Part shown: in pieces, positions 43,573 to 53,100 of the stretch | Position numbering within the stretch: position 1 is the stretch's first letter | Layout of the letters: each line of letters starts with the position of its first letter | Assembly (NCBI GenBank): GCA_022360095.1 | Contig: JAKSDK010001806.1 | Location: 124,001-188,000 of the forward strand | Length of the DNA stretch: 64,000 nucleotides | Reading direction: 5' to 3' | DNA from: Phycisphaerales bacterium | Lineage (GTDB): Bacteria; Planctomycetota; Phycisphaerae; UBA1845; UTPLA1 | The notes under the pieces: generated by a model | What the model was told of the DNA's origin: nothing | The model's input: only the letters and a program-made list of their open reading frames with translations | Databases searched by the model: none | Translations under genes and position numbers: made by a program

Positions 43573-43642
43573 GCAGCACTCTCATTTTATTCATGAATCG
43601 AGTTGCGAACTTCGTTGGTTTGCCTATGATCCTACGTGTTTG

Positions 43643-43746
43643 CTAGGGGTGCCCAAGTTGGGCTGAGAGCCGGCGGCGACGCCGGAACCCTTCGAACCTG
43701 ATCACCAAGGCGCAGCTGACTGCGGCGAGGTGCGTAGGGAAGCGAC
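43643..43746 (+). ncRNA. TPP riboswitch (THI element)
   Basis: The conserved THI-element landmarks occur in order: GGGGTGCCC, GGCTGAGA, a GC hairpin (GCCGGCGGCGACGCCGG), ACCCTTCGAACCTGATC, then a P4/P5 arm (CACC with GGTG and an internal CGCAG/CTGCG) and GCGTAGGGAAGC. It is read toward the methyltransferase gene at 43836 and, further on, thiC. Binding thiamine pyrophosphate would lower expression of the unit. Confidence 0.93.
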
Positions 43747-43817
43747 GGCATGTCCGTTCAAACTTACTTATCCATACCGATTCACGACCGTGGTCCTGCT
43801 TCGGCATCAGTCCGCCG

Positions 43818-43835
43818 GGGAGCGAGGTGGCTCCC
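43818..43835 (+). promoter_or_regulatory. Shine-Dalgarno-presenting hairpin, likely riboswitch expression platform
   Basis: A perfect 6-bp stem (GGGAGC with GCTCCC) encloses the loop GAGGTG and ends immediately before the ATG at 43836. GAGGTG is the ribosome site, 6 bases from the start codon. It lies about 70 bases after the TPP aptamer and could be the translational on/off element. Confidence 0.6.
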
Positions 43836-44594
43836 ATGAAACTTTATTCGACGCTGGCGGATTGGTGGCCGCTTCTCTCACCTCCGGATGAATACGCCAG
43901 AGAAGCGGCATATTACTGGCGCGTCATCTCCGCGCACGCACAACGACCCGTCAAGTCAATGCTGGAACTCGGCTGCGGCGGCGGAAACAACGCGAGCTAT
44001 CTCAAGCAGCATTGCCGTCTGACGCTTACGGACCTCTCTCCGCAGATGCTGGCCATATCCAGAACACTCAACCCCGAGTGTGAACACGTCGAGGGTGACA
44101 TGTGCAGCCTTCGATTGAATCAGCCATTTGACGCGATCTTCGTTCATGACGCGGTGATGTATCTGACCAAGGAAGAGCAACTGCGAAAAGCCATGCAGAC
44201 GGCTTTCGTTCACTGCGCGGCGGGAGGACTCGTTTTGCTGGTGCCCGACTGTACTCGGGAAACCTGGGTTGCCACGACATGCCACGGTGGTCATGACGAG
44301 CGCGACGACAACGAACAGCCGACGTGCCGTGCGATGCGTTATCTCGAATGGACCTGGGACCCCGATCCGCGGGACAGTGAATATAACGTCGACTTCGTTT
44401 ATCTACTACGCGAAGCGGACGGCGCCGTCCGGGTCGAGCAGGAGCGCCATCGCTACGGCGTGTTTCCAACGGATACCTGGCTAAACCTTCTCACCGAGGT
44501 CGGCTTCAAAGCAACCGTGGAGCCTTGCCCTCTTGACGGCGGTGAACGCGCCAGGTGTTTCATAGGCATGCGCCCCGGCGAACAGGACGTTTGA
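43836..44594 (+). CDS. class I SAM-dependent methyltransferase under a TPP riboswitch
   Basis: A 252-residue protein with the class I methyltransferase motif I LELGCGGGNNASYL near residue 44, motif II LTDLSPQMLAISR, and DAIFVHDAVMYLTKEEQL. C-terminal elements (EWTWDPDPRDSEYNVDFVYLLRE; HRYGVFPTDTWLNLLTEVGF) are found in a group of small methyltransferases that share this tail. Start ATG 43836 sits right behind the ribosome-site hairpin; GTG 43827 would be inside the hairpin and is unlikely. As the first gene behind a thiamine-pyrophosphate riboswitch it may act in thiamine metabolism or salvage, but no known thiamine step requires it. Confidence 0.85.
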   Translation: MKLYSTLADWWPLLSPPDEYAREAAYYWRVISAHAQRPVKSMLELGCGGGNNASYLKQHCRLTLTDLSPQMLAISRTLNPECEHVEGDMCSLRLNQPFDAIFVHDAVMYLTKEEQLRKAMQTAFVHCAAGGLVLLVPDCTRETWVATTCHGGHDERDDNEQPTCRAMRYLEWTWDPDPRDSEYNVDFVYLLREADGAVRVEQERHRYGVFPTDTWLNLLTEVGFKATVEPCPLDGGERARCFIGMRPGEQDV

Positions 44595-44630
44595 AATGCG
44601 AGCTATGAAAAAAGCATGTGTCTCTCACCC

Positions 44631-44683
44631 ATGAGGATTAAGGAGCAACAACCGTGACTCAACTCGAATCCGAACGCAAAGCC
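44631..44683 (+). repeat. copy A of the thiC leader/start segment
   Basis: The stretch from ATGAGGAT through GGAGC, the start codon and the first codons for TQLES is nearly the same as 45593-45645 ahead of and inside thiC (ATGAGATA ... GGAGC ... TGACTCAACTCGAATCCG in both). The only difference at the start codon is GTG here, ATG in thiC. Confidence 0.8.
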
Positions 44684-45550
44684 GCCGTCACGACTGCATT
44701 GTCGGAGCCGATGTCGTGGAGAATTTTAGTTTGCGTCCTGCTCGTGCTCGGATGCATGGGGCGTTTGCAAAGTCAGACAATTGAATCCGGAACAACGACC
44801 TCACCCCGGACCGTGCTGTCCGGCAAGCACTGGAAAATCCGGCACCCGCCCGCGCTCGAAGCCGATGCTCGAAAAATCGATGGCTTCATGGAGAAAGCGT
44901 ATTCCGCACTGTGCGATGAGTTCGCGGAATACGGGCCGAAAAAACTTCTCGAAAACGTCCGACTCACACTGCAGTTACATGCCAAACCAAATGACTATGC
45001 TTCGACGGCCGTGATGACGCTTCATACCTCTTATCGCCGCGATACCTGTAACGCAGAACTGCACCTTCTTGCGCCTTCGAAGCATGGGGCCGCGGATCGC
45101 ACGATGGTGGGCGATCCGAAGGACGACGCTTACTTTCACAAGACACTGGTGCATGAATACGCGTCACTCTTCATGGCACAAATCACTCGCAAGAAGCCAA
45201 AAGGCTGGCGTTTTTCAAAAGCTCCGAATTGGTTCATTCAAGGCTATCCGGAGTTTTTGTCGCTGACGCGAGCGAGCGAATTCAGCCGAAAGCATACGCT
45301 CAAGAAGTATAAACGGATGATAAAGGACGATCCGAACCGAGTGGATTTCTCCTTCGGCGTCGAAGTCCATGATCCCTACACGGACGGCGCAATGATCGTC
45401 GCGTTCATGCACGACACATTCGGCGCCAACGCGTTGCAGCAGGCGCTGGCCAGCCGCGAATCGACGTTCGGCCGAGCGATCACTCAGTCGCTCGGCGTCG
45501 ATCTTCCGAAGTTTGCGTCGAAATGGAAGCAATGGCTGGCGAAACAGTAA
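44654..45550 (+). CDS. exported protein related to MA-type metallopeptidases, catalytic motif degenerate
   Basis: A 298-residue protein. GTG 44654 opens with MTQLES, copied from thiC. A hydrophobic segment follows (ILVCVLLVLGCMG, with LGC as a possible lipobox or signal end). The mature part carries KTLVHEYASLFMAQI and APNWFIQGYPEFLS, the places where gluzincin peptidases have HExxH and WxxEGxAEY. The second His is Ser, and the downstream Glu of the second motif is Gln, so it is probably inactive. The gene sits between the riboswitch-controlled methyltransferase and thiC. No thiamine function is known for such proteins. Confidence 0.7.
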   Translation: MTQLESERKAAVTTALSEPMSWRILVCVLLVLGCMGRLQSQTIESGTTTSPRTVLSGKHWKIRHPPALEADARKIDGFMEKAYSALCDEFAEYGPKKLLENVRLTLQLHAKPNDYASTAVMTLHTSYRRDTCNAELHLLAPSKHGAADRTMVGDPKDDAYFHKTLVHEYASLFMAQITRKKPKGWRFSKAPNWFIQGYPEFLSLTRASEFSRKHTLKKYKRMIKDDPNRVDFSFGVEVHDPYTDGAMIVAFMHDTFGANALQQALASRESTFGRAITQSLGVDLPKFASKWKQWLAKQ

Positions 45551-45592
45551 TTCAGCGCGAATTGTGTTGAACAAGAGCTTGTATCGTTCATC

Positions 45593-45645
45593 ATGAGATA
45601 ACGGAGCAGAAACCGATGACTCAACTCGAATCCGCCCGGAAGGGC
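45593..45645 (+). repeat. copy B of the thiC leader/start segment
   Basis: The segment with ATGAGATA, CGGAGC and the true thiC start codon at 45616. Its partner lies 962 bases upstream at 44631-44683. The match covers about 25 bases before and some 35 bases after the start codon and fades beyond. Confidence 0.8.
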
Positions 45646-47319
45646 AGCATCACACCGGAAATGGTCCGCGTCGCCGTTCGCGAGAACGTGACACCGGAGT
45701 TCATTCGCGACGAAGTCGCACGCGGTCGGCTCGTGATCCCCGCAAATGTACGGCATCTGGCCGGCAGCAACGGGCAGAAGCCGATGGAGAATGGAGAATG
45801 GAAAATGGAGAAAGACGGCACTTCGGCCGTTTCTCGGGGAAACGGTGCTTCCGCCATTTTTAATTCTCAATTCTCAATTCAACATTCCCCCGCCCCGCTC
45901 GGTCATCCCGGTCATCGGCCCGACGCCGCCTTATGGGTCAACCAGTCCGTTTCACAGCGTTGGAAAGAAATTGAAGACGACGAACTTTTTAAGGGCCAGA
46001 CCTCACCCAAACGGCTCGACCCGATGGGCATCGGGCGGATGATTACGACCAAGATCAACGCCAACATCGGGGCGAGCCCGGTATCCTCGGGGACGTCGGA
46101 GGAAGTCGAGAAACTAAAGTGGGCGCAGAAGTACGGCGCCGACACGCTGATGGACCTGTCCACCGGCGGGAATCTCGACGAATGCCGTCAGGCCATCATC
46201 GATCACAGCACGATCCCTATTGGCACGGTGCCGATCTATTCGATGATCCTTGATCGTTCCATCGAAGACCTTGATTACGATCGGATTCTCAAAGTCGTCG
46301 AGCATCAGGCCAAACAAGGCGTCGATTACTTCACGATTCATGCGGGCATTCTTAAGGAAAATCTGCACTTGATCCGCAACCGTATCACCGGTCTCGTCTC
46401 GCGCGGCGGCTCGCTGCTGGCCAAGTGGATGATCCATCACGGCAAGCAGAATCCGATGTACGATCTGTTTGATGAAATCAGCGCGATCATGCGGGAATAC
46501 GACGTGACGTATTCTTTGGGTGATGGCGTGCGCCCCGGTTGCTTGAAGGATGCCGGTGACGCCGCGCAGATTGCCGAACTTGAAGTGCTCGGCGAACTGA
46601 CCCATCGTGCTCGTGAGGCCGGTGTGCAGGTCATGGTTGAGGGTCCGGGTCATGTTCCGATCCATGAGATCGCCTGGAACATGCAGATCCAGCAACGCAT
46701 CTGTGATGACGCGCCGTTTTATGTGCTCGGGCCGTTGGTGACGGACGTTTTTCCCGGTTACGACCACATCACCAGTTGTATCGGTGCGACCGAGGCGGCC
46801 AGAGCGGGCGCCGCGATGCTCTGTTATGTCACGCCGAAGGAACACGTCGGTCTGCCCAAGGCCGACGATGTTCGCGAGGGCTGCATTGCCTACAAGATCG
46901 CCGCCCATGCCGGGGACGTTGCTCGTAACATCCCCGGCGCTCGACAGTGGGACGACGATATGAGCAAAGCCCGTGCAGCGTTGAATTGGCCTAAGCAGTT
47001 CGAGATCGCCTTCGACGGTGAGCGTGCCAGAGCGTTGCACGATGAAGACTTGGATGTCGATACCGACTTTTGCGCCATGTGCGGACACGACTGGTGCAGC
47101 ATGCGTATCAGTAAGGAGATCGTGGAGTTCGCGAGTGGCAAGGCAGAGGATTTCCAGCCGAAAAAGAAGGCCGTGCAGTCGCCGGGACTGACGCAAGAGC
47201 AGATCGAATTCCTCGCTCATCGCGGTCAAAAGCACGCTTGCCATAGCGATCATGTTGCGGACGATCATGAAGCGAAGCGCGTTCAGCAGGAATACGTTCA
47301 AGTGAATGTCGGCGCCTAG
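45616..47319 (+). CDS. thiC: phosphomethylpyrimidine synthase ThiC with in-frame repeat insertion
   Basis: A 567-residue radical SAM enzyme that turns aminoimidazole ribotide into the thiamine pyrimidine (HMP-P). Visible elements: N-terminal SITPEMVRVAVRENVTPEFIRDEVARGR, LDPMGIGRMITTKINANIGASPV, DTLMDLSTGGNLDECR, PGHVPIHEIAWNM and the C-terminal Fe-S motif FCAMCGHDWCSMR (CxxCx4C). ATG 45616 follows CGGAGC. Residues about 55-95 (PMENGEWKMEKDG ... NSQFSIQHS) come from a short AT-rich palindromic insertion absent from normal ThiC; the following QSVSQRWKEIEDDELFK stretch may be native or also inserted. It ends the unit that starts at the TPP riboswitch. Confidence 0.95.
   Translation: MTQLESARKGSITPEMVRVAVRENVTPEFIRDEVARGRLVIPANVRHLAGSNGQKPMENGEWKMEKDGTSAVSRGNGASAIFNSQFSIQHSPAPLGHPGHRPDAALWVNQSVSQRWKEIEDDELFKGQTSPKRLDPMGIGRMITTKINANIGASPVSSGTSEEVEKLKWAQKYGADTLMDLSTGGNLDECRQAIIDHSTIPIGTVPIYSMILDRSIEDLDYDRILKVVEHQAKQGVDYFTIHAGILKENLHLIRNRITGLVSRGGSLLAKWMIHHGKQNPMYDLFDEISAIMREYDVTYSLGDGVRPGCLKDAGDAAQIAELEVLGELTHRAREAGVQVMVEGPGHVPIHEIAWNMQIQQRICDDAPFYVLGPLVTDVFPGYDHITSCIGATEAARAGAAMLCYVTPKEHVGLPKADDVREGCIAYKIAAHAGDVARNIPGARQWDDDMSKARAALNWPKQFEIAFDGERARALHDEDLDVDTDFCAMCGHDWCSMRISKEIVEFASGKAEDFQPKKKAVQSPGLTQEQIEFLAHRGQKHACHSDHVADDHEAKRVQQEYVQVNVGA
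45783..45893 (+). repeat. MITE-like imperfect palindrome inserted in thiC
   Basis: The left arm repeats ATGGAGA four times with one variation (45784-45811). The right arm repeats AATTCTC twice plus AATTCAA (45861-45881). The arms pair with about one mismatch per heptad. An inner CCGTTTC/GAAACGG stem lies between them. The element keeps the thiC frame open. Confidence 0.75.
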
Positions 47320-47349
47320 TGTAAGCCCCGGATTTCATAAGAGCTTGAA

Positions 47350-48051
47350 TTGTCGAATACCAGGACGCTCTTGATCCAAAATTCCCCGATCGAAGACTTC
47401 GGTCGGTATCGAACTGCTCTGGAAGAGCTCGATGCCGATGTCGCTCTGATTCGGGCGTATGAAGGTGATCGGTTGCCGGGGCCGGAGGCCTTTGATCTGA
47501 TCCTGGTCGGCGGAACGCCGATTTCTGCCAATGATGCCGAGAAGACGCCGTATCTTGCGAGTCTGATGCAATTCCTTGATCACGCCATCCAGCGAAACGT
47601 TGTTTGTTTTGGGATCTGCTGCGGCGCTCAGTTGCTGGCTCGACTGCTGGGTGGGCGCGTTCTCCGGGCGCCTGTGAAAGAGATCGGATGCTACGATGTG
47701 CGCCTCACCGATGACGGGAAATCCGATCCGTTGTTCACCGGTTTTCCAGAGACGTTTCCCGTTTTCCATTGGCACGGTGACATATTCATGCCCCCAAAGG
47801 ACGGCCACGCGCTTGTGACTGCAGTGAGTTGTCCCGATCAGGCGTTTCGCCGGGGTCATGTTGCCGGTGTCCTTTTCCATCTGGAATTCGACCACGCGGC
47901 GGTCGAACACTGGGCTGACGCTTATGCGTCGGAACTTGTCGACGAGAAAAAAACGCGTCAACAACTCCTTTCGGAAGTCCGTTCATGCGAGGATCGCATG
48001 AAGCCGTTGGCCCGACGTTTGATGGAAAATCTTTTGGTCTTCGTCGATTAA
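47350..48051 (+). CDS. class I glutamine amidotransferase-like protein
   Basis: A 233-residue stand-alone GATase domain. The nucleophile elbow is CFGICCGAQLLARLLGG near residue 91 (GxCxGxQ), and the catalytic His-Glu pair lies in GVLFHLEFDH near residue 180. An oxyanion element LVGGTPISAND is present. It resembles GuaA-type or gamma-glutamyl hydrolase-like amidotransferases of unknown substrate. TTG 47350 is the first start after thiC (31 bases); no ATG lies near. It could be co-transcribed with thiC. Its stop overlaps the convergent glycosyltransferase stop. Confidence 0.85.
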   Translation: MSNTRTLLIQNSPIEDFGRYRTALEELDADVALIRAYEGDRLPGPEAFDLILVGGTPISANDAEKTPYLASLMQFLDHAIQRNVVCFGICCGAQLLARLLGGRVLRAPVKEIGCYDVRLTDDGKSDPLFTGFPETFPVFHWHGDIFMPPKDGHALVTAVSCPDQAFRRGHVAGVLFHLEFDHAAVEHWADAYASELVDEKKTRQQLLSEVRSCEDRMKPLARRLMENLLVFVD

Positions 48052-49169
48052 GATCCGGCGACGCTTCGTAGCAGTTCCATCGTTTTTCGCGCACATTGAT
48101 TCCAATCAAACTGCGTCGCTCGCCGTAGACCCCGGCGCCGTAAGTCGGTGCGAACGCTCGTGTCGGAGAGAACTTCGGTAAGTGTGTCACACCAACATCG
48201 CGGATCATCTTCACTGATCCTCGCTGCATCGCCGACGGTCTCTACGACTCCCTCGGCCCTTGATGCAACGATCGGGCAGCCTAGCTGCATGGCTTCGACG
48301 AGGGGAATGCCAAACCCTTCGAACCGGCTGGGGAATGCCATGACGTGAGCTGTTCGGTATAAGTGAATGATTCGGTTCGTGGAAACACATCCGAGGAAAT
48401 GTACCCGGGCAGTCAATCCCAACTCGTTCACGAGTTTCTCGAGCGCGTCACGGCGTTGTGAGAACATTCCGGTGAAAACGAGGTGTTCGCTCCGGCCGTG
48501 CTCCGCCAGAAGGGCCATCGCTCGTATGAGCGTTTCGTGGTTTTTGTGCGGCCAATCTGCCGCGGGATAGAAGACAAAGGGCTGCGGAATCGCATCGTCA
48601 CTCTCAGTTGTTCGATCAGCCTCGGTCATCTCGTCGGCAAGAAAGCCTGCTGAGGCAATCACGTGCAGTCTGTTGCCGTCTGCGTGCAGCTTTTCCTCCA
48701 GGCATGATTTCGAAAAAAAAGTCGGCGTAACGACGGCGTCCGCAAGACGGACGGACTCCGGAATTCGTTCCCTGCGCCAGGAAAGTTCATCGGGGGAAAA
48801 GTACTGCGGGAAGTAAGCGTATTGAATATCCGGCACGTGAATCACGACCGGTATCGGCAAGGGGCGTGGGAAGAAAAAAGATAGCGGGAAGAATATGACA
48901 TCGAGCTTCGAAGATTCGAGCAGCTCCAGATTCCAGTCGGCGTAGCCGTGGCCGTAGTGTGCTTCGGGTCTTTCGATCCTTGTCTGGACGCTCGGGTGCT
49001 CGGCAAAATTCCTGTAGTGCGAATCCGCGGCCAGTTCCGGTCGGAGAAACAAGACAAGCCTTTCGTCGTCGAGGGACGGGACGATTCGGCTGAGCAAGCG
49101 GCGAACGAGGACTTCCTGTCCTCCGACATTCCCGGGTCTTAGTGAGAGGAGTTGAATTCCGATTCGCAT
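48048..49169 (-). CDS. GT4-family glycosyltransferase
   Basis: A 373-residue GT-B glycosyltransferase with RIGIQLLSLRPGNVGGQEVLVRRLL at the start, VFYPAADWPHKNHETLIRAMALL, and HVMAFPSRFEGFGIPLVEAMQLGCPIVAS, the E-x7-E motif of family GT4. It transfers a sugar from a nucleotide-sugar to a surface glycan on the cytoplasmic side. No membrane segments. It opens the glycan-type cluster that runs to the end of the window. ATG 49169. Confidence 0.9.
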   Translation of the reverse strand: MRIGIQLLSLRPGNVGGQEVLVRRLLSRIVPSLDDERLVLFLRPELAADSHYRNFAEHPSVQTRIERPEAHYGHGYADWNLELLESSKLDVIFFPLSFFFPRPLPIPVVIHVPDIQYAYFPQYFSPDELSWRRERIPESVRLADAVVTPTFFSKSCLEEKLHADGNRLHVIASAGFLADEMTEADRTTESDDAIPQPFVFYPAADWPHKNHETLIRAMALLAEHGRSEHLVFTGMFSQRRDALEKLVNELGLTARVHFLGCVSTNRIIHLYRTAHVMAFPSRFEGFGIPLVEAMQLGCPIVASRAEGVVETVGDAARISEDDPRCWCDTLTEVLSDTSVRTDLRRRGLRRATQFDWNQCARKTMELLRSVAGS

Positions 49170-49352
49170 GGCTGGTGCTCGCGTCTTCCCGTGCTGAAAC
49201 CATTCCGACCATGTTATGGTGCCGTCGTTTCCATCGCCACCGTTTCAGATCGTTTCGGAATGTCGCCGATACAATCGTGACGTCGAACCGGAACGAGTTT
49301 GAGCCCGGCGTCGCGCCGCGACGTCGAGCATGACAACGAAACGGTCATCATT

Positions 49353-50111
49353 ATGGACAGGTCCTCTGTTGCTGAGAGCTTCGATACCTGGGCACGGATC
49401 GATCCGTTCTGGGCAATTTGCGGCGGCCGGGATAAGAAGAACGGCGGATGGGAGCAGCGCGAATTCTTCGAATCCGGCGTTGTGAAAATCGACGAAGTGG
49501 TTGCGGTCATTGATCAGCATGGTTTCCCGCTCCGACGAATCAACGCTCTGGATTTCGGTTGTGGTGCCGGCCGTCTGACACAAGCGCTGGCGCCGCGGTT
49601 TTCTCATGTCGTCGGTGTCGATGCATCTCCGGCCATGCTGGAGTTGGCCGAGCGATTCAATCGGTATCCTGAAAAATGTCGCTATGCGCTGAATGTCGGA
49701 GCGACCTTGCAGAATTACCAATCCGATTCCTTTGACTTCGTGATTTCGATCGTTGTGCTGCAGCACCTTGAGGCGGGCGATTCGACGCGATTCATCCGTG
49801 AACTCGTCCGTATTCTGGGCAAGGGAGGGATGCTCGTGTTTCAGATGATCGGCGGCAAAGTTTCTGCCGAGGAACAATCGCTCATCTCGCAGGAAGAGCG
49901 GGCAAGCTGGAAGACCATTGACGGACCTGCCATTGAAATGCATCCCGTTCCTCGAGAGGAAGTGATCCGGCACGTCGAGGACAGTGGCGGTTCTCTCTTG
50001 AAGGTGATCGAGAATCGTAGCGGCGGTCCTCTTTTTGTGAGCTACGATTACTATGTCACGAAACCGTCCGCACCCGATGTCACGCGTCCGCATACAGACG
50101 AAGCACCTTAA
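49353..50111 (+). CDS. class I SAM-dependent methyltransferase
   Basis: About 252 residues. Motif I ALDFGCGAGRLTQALA near residue 58, VVGVDASPAMLELAERF, and FDFVISIVVLQHLEAGDS are typical of class I methyltransferases. WARIDPFWAICGGRDKKNGGWEQREFFESG precedes the fold and is shared by a group of glycan-cluster methyltransferases. Start ATG 49353 is preferred, with TTG 49299 as an alternative; neither has a strong ribosome site. Its end overlaps the end of the large convergent fusion gene by 32 bases. Confidence 0.85.
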   Translation: MDRSSVAESFDTWARIDPFWAICGGRDKKNGGWEQREFFESGVVKIDEVVAVIDQHGFPLRRINALDFGCGAGRLTQALAPRFSHVVGVDASPAMLELAERFNRYPEKCRYALNVGATLQNYQSDSFDFVISIVVLQHLEAGDSTRFIRELVRILGKGGMLVFQMIGGKVSAEEQSLISQEERASWKTIDGPAIEMHPVPREEVIRHVEDSGGSLLKVIENRSGGPLFVSYDYYVTKPSAPDVTRPHTDEAP

Positions 50112-53100
50112 TTCCATTCGCTTCCAGCGGTGCGATGCGCTGATAGATCGCGTCCTCGTACTCGTCGGAAGAGATGAGCACAGCATCAGGTGAGAGGCTG
50201 TTCAAATCCCCCGGCGCATAAATGGGAAGCCCATATCGTTGCCGCCCGCGCAGATTCGGGTCGTCGTCGACAATGCCAAGAACCCTCAGCGGCCAGAGCG
50301 GTGTCGTGTGAAGAAGTCGTGCCGTGTGGCGACCGGCGCCGTAAAGTGCGATGCGTTCAACGTCTTTCTTGACACAATGATGGACGGTGGACTGGACGCG
50401 TTCCAGCAGCGTCTTGTGGCCCCCGGAACTGAGAGACGGCCATCCCATTCTCGCGCGGTGTGTGTTTGCAATTTGCTTCAACAGTGAGTCCACCGTCGTA
50501 TCGGCTCCAATACCGATTCTCGGCCAATCGATCCCCGCATGATTCACCGACACGAAGCCGGGCCTCATGGTCAGGGCCAACTCGTAGCCTGCCTTTTTGG
50601 CCATCTCCAGATGCATCGGGCGGAAGGCCGTTTCCGGTTCACCATAGGGGAATGCGAACGTCTTCACGGGACAGCCAAGTGTCTTTTCAAGCCAGGATCG
50701 GCTCTGGACCAGCTCCTGTGTCGCTTCACGGTCGGACAAGCTCGCGAAACAACGATGCGAGACCGAGTGGGCGCCGATGTCCCAGCCCGCGCCGTGCAAT
50801 TCCCTGAGTTGGTCTGCTGACATCGTTCTGAGTCCCATGCCGGAACCGTCACGGGCATTTCCGTCGAAATGCGATTCAACAAAGCCCGTTGGTATGAAAG
50901 CGGCACCTCGTATGTCATACTCCGCGAGAACAGGAAGGGCGATTTCAAAAACTGACGCGAAACCGTCGTCGAACGACAATACAACAGCTTTTGGAGGCAG
51001 TGTCCGCTCATGTCGTAGGCACTGCAAGGCCTGATCCAATGACAGGAATCGCCATCCGCCGTTTCTCATCCCTTCGACCAATTCGCGAAGTTGCTCCTCC
51101 GAGACAAAGAGATTGCGATAATCATGCGACTCACAGGCCGGATCAGGACGGCCAATGGCGTGGAGCGTCAGAACGGTCAGGAGCGGCCGATTCAGATGAT
51201 ATTGCGAGAGCAAGGAGACCTGGCCTGTGAGCGGTTTGATATTCTCAGCCGTTGCCTCGATCGGGCCGTATTTCTCGACAGTGTTCTGATGAATCGTCAG
51301 TGACGTTTGCGGATTCGTATAGTGTTCACCGGGCGCAGGCTGATGCGACTCGAAGACTTCCCAGTGTATGCAAGTGTTTTTTGTCGTGCGGTGGAGTTCG
51401 GACAGGACGCCGGGAAGATCCTCTGCATCCACGTGTGCGAGAACGCCACAGGTCAAGGCGGCATGAAATTCCTCGTTTCCAAAGGGCAATCCTTCGCGCG
51501 CGTCAGAAGGCATCAGAATGACATTTCCGGCATCTCTTAACCGATGTCGTGCAAGTTGGAGCATCCGCTCACTCGAATCAACACCGACAATCCGTTCGCA
51601 GGACTCGATGTCGCCTTGGGTGAGTCGTTGAAGAATGCGGCCGTCGCCACAGCCGTACTCCAGGACAGATTTCGGCGACGTGATGCGTAATGATTCAGCG
51701 ATTTTCCGGGCCTGTGTTTCCTTGGCGGGGGTATTCGCCGGTGAAATGCCTGACTGTGTCAAATAGTGGTCCCAGTAGTTTGATGAACGATAGAGTTCAT
51801 TTCGTATTTTGCCCGGTAAGTGGTTGAATTGGCGGACCCAATGTGGATTCGACGCCTTGGTCAGCTCGTGCATGACATTTGTGACGCATTTTGCGCCTTC
51901 CGCATACAAGCGGTCTAGGATGTCGGCGGACTGCGAGGGAGAAAGTTCCGGTGCCAGCAGAAGAACCTCATCGCTCATGATTTGTCGTTTATCACTCGAT
52001 GTCAGGTCCTCGAGAACCACGCATTGCAGCGTGTCGGGAACGTCGATGCAGGCTGTCGCGGTACGCGATATGACAAGAGTCTTGTTTTCATTCGTTCCCG
52101 TGATGACTTCCCGGAGTGCGCCGCTTACCATCGCTCGCAGGTCATGGATTTCTCTGAAAACCGGTGACCAGTCACTGCCCAAGAAGTCAGGCTGCACCAA
52201 GTCCCATAGGCGAATGGCCAGTTGTTCATGGCTTTCTTCAAGGAGCGCGTGATTCAGCGGATGCTGGTCGACCTCGACAAGCTCGTGGAACAGCAATTCA
52301 TATAGATAGCGGTCCCTTAACCAGGCCGAGCGCGAAGAAGGCGTCGAATTAGCCGCCGAAGAAATCACTTGTGAAAGTTCCGTCCTGCATCTGCACGTGT
52401 GTGTAAAGCCGCGACCGTCATAATGAGCTTCGCCCAGGACGACGACTTCGCGATGAAGCATCAATGCTTCCACACCCGCCGAGGAGTTATTTGTGATCAG
52501 CGCCTCGGAACCGGCAATCAGACCAAGTGTGTCTAATGTCGCGGGCGCGATCCGGTCCTGCTGACGCAACAACGGTTCGTATAACGCTCGCCCTTTTCGC
52601 TCATCTGCCAGCGGGTGTAGCTTGAGCATGAGTTGCATATCTCGGGGCATTGCATTGACGATCGCTTCGACCATCGTTGGAGAATCCGAGAAATACGGCG
52701 CGTAATAGTAGATTTGAGTGTCGTCGTCGACTTGCAGCGGAAAAAAGACATAGGGGCGACGAGACCGATAGGGCCGGACGTCCGCACGGAATCGTTCTTT
52801 CGCGGATTGAAGCCGGGCCGCCTCCCATGGAACGAGTTTTTCAGTGAGCTTCTCCGGTCGGCGAAATCGAGCAGCGGCGTTGATTCCGTCGAATGATATC
52901 GCGACCGTCATGGGCTTGCGGCGCAGCGGCCCCAACTCCATGCAGATGACCTGACAATCCAAACGCCGTGCGGAATAGACCGCGGCCTCAACAAAGATGT
53001 GGTCGCGGCCGTTCCATAGCACGATGGCACGGGGACGTTTTGATTCGATCAGTTTGCTCCAATAGGCAACGGCATGATGCGCCTCATGACGGCGCATGGA

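Noticed and set aside
45783..45893. CRISPR-like or microsatellite interpretation of the thiC insert
   Set aside because: There are no spacers, and the two arms form one imperfect palindrome, so a MITE-like element is the better reading.
46114..47301. A 395-codon open frame on the minus strand inside thiC
   Set aside because: Antisense to ThiC, which has unmistakable motifs. Long antisense frames are expected in this codon usage.
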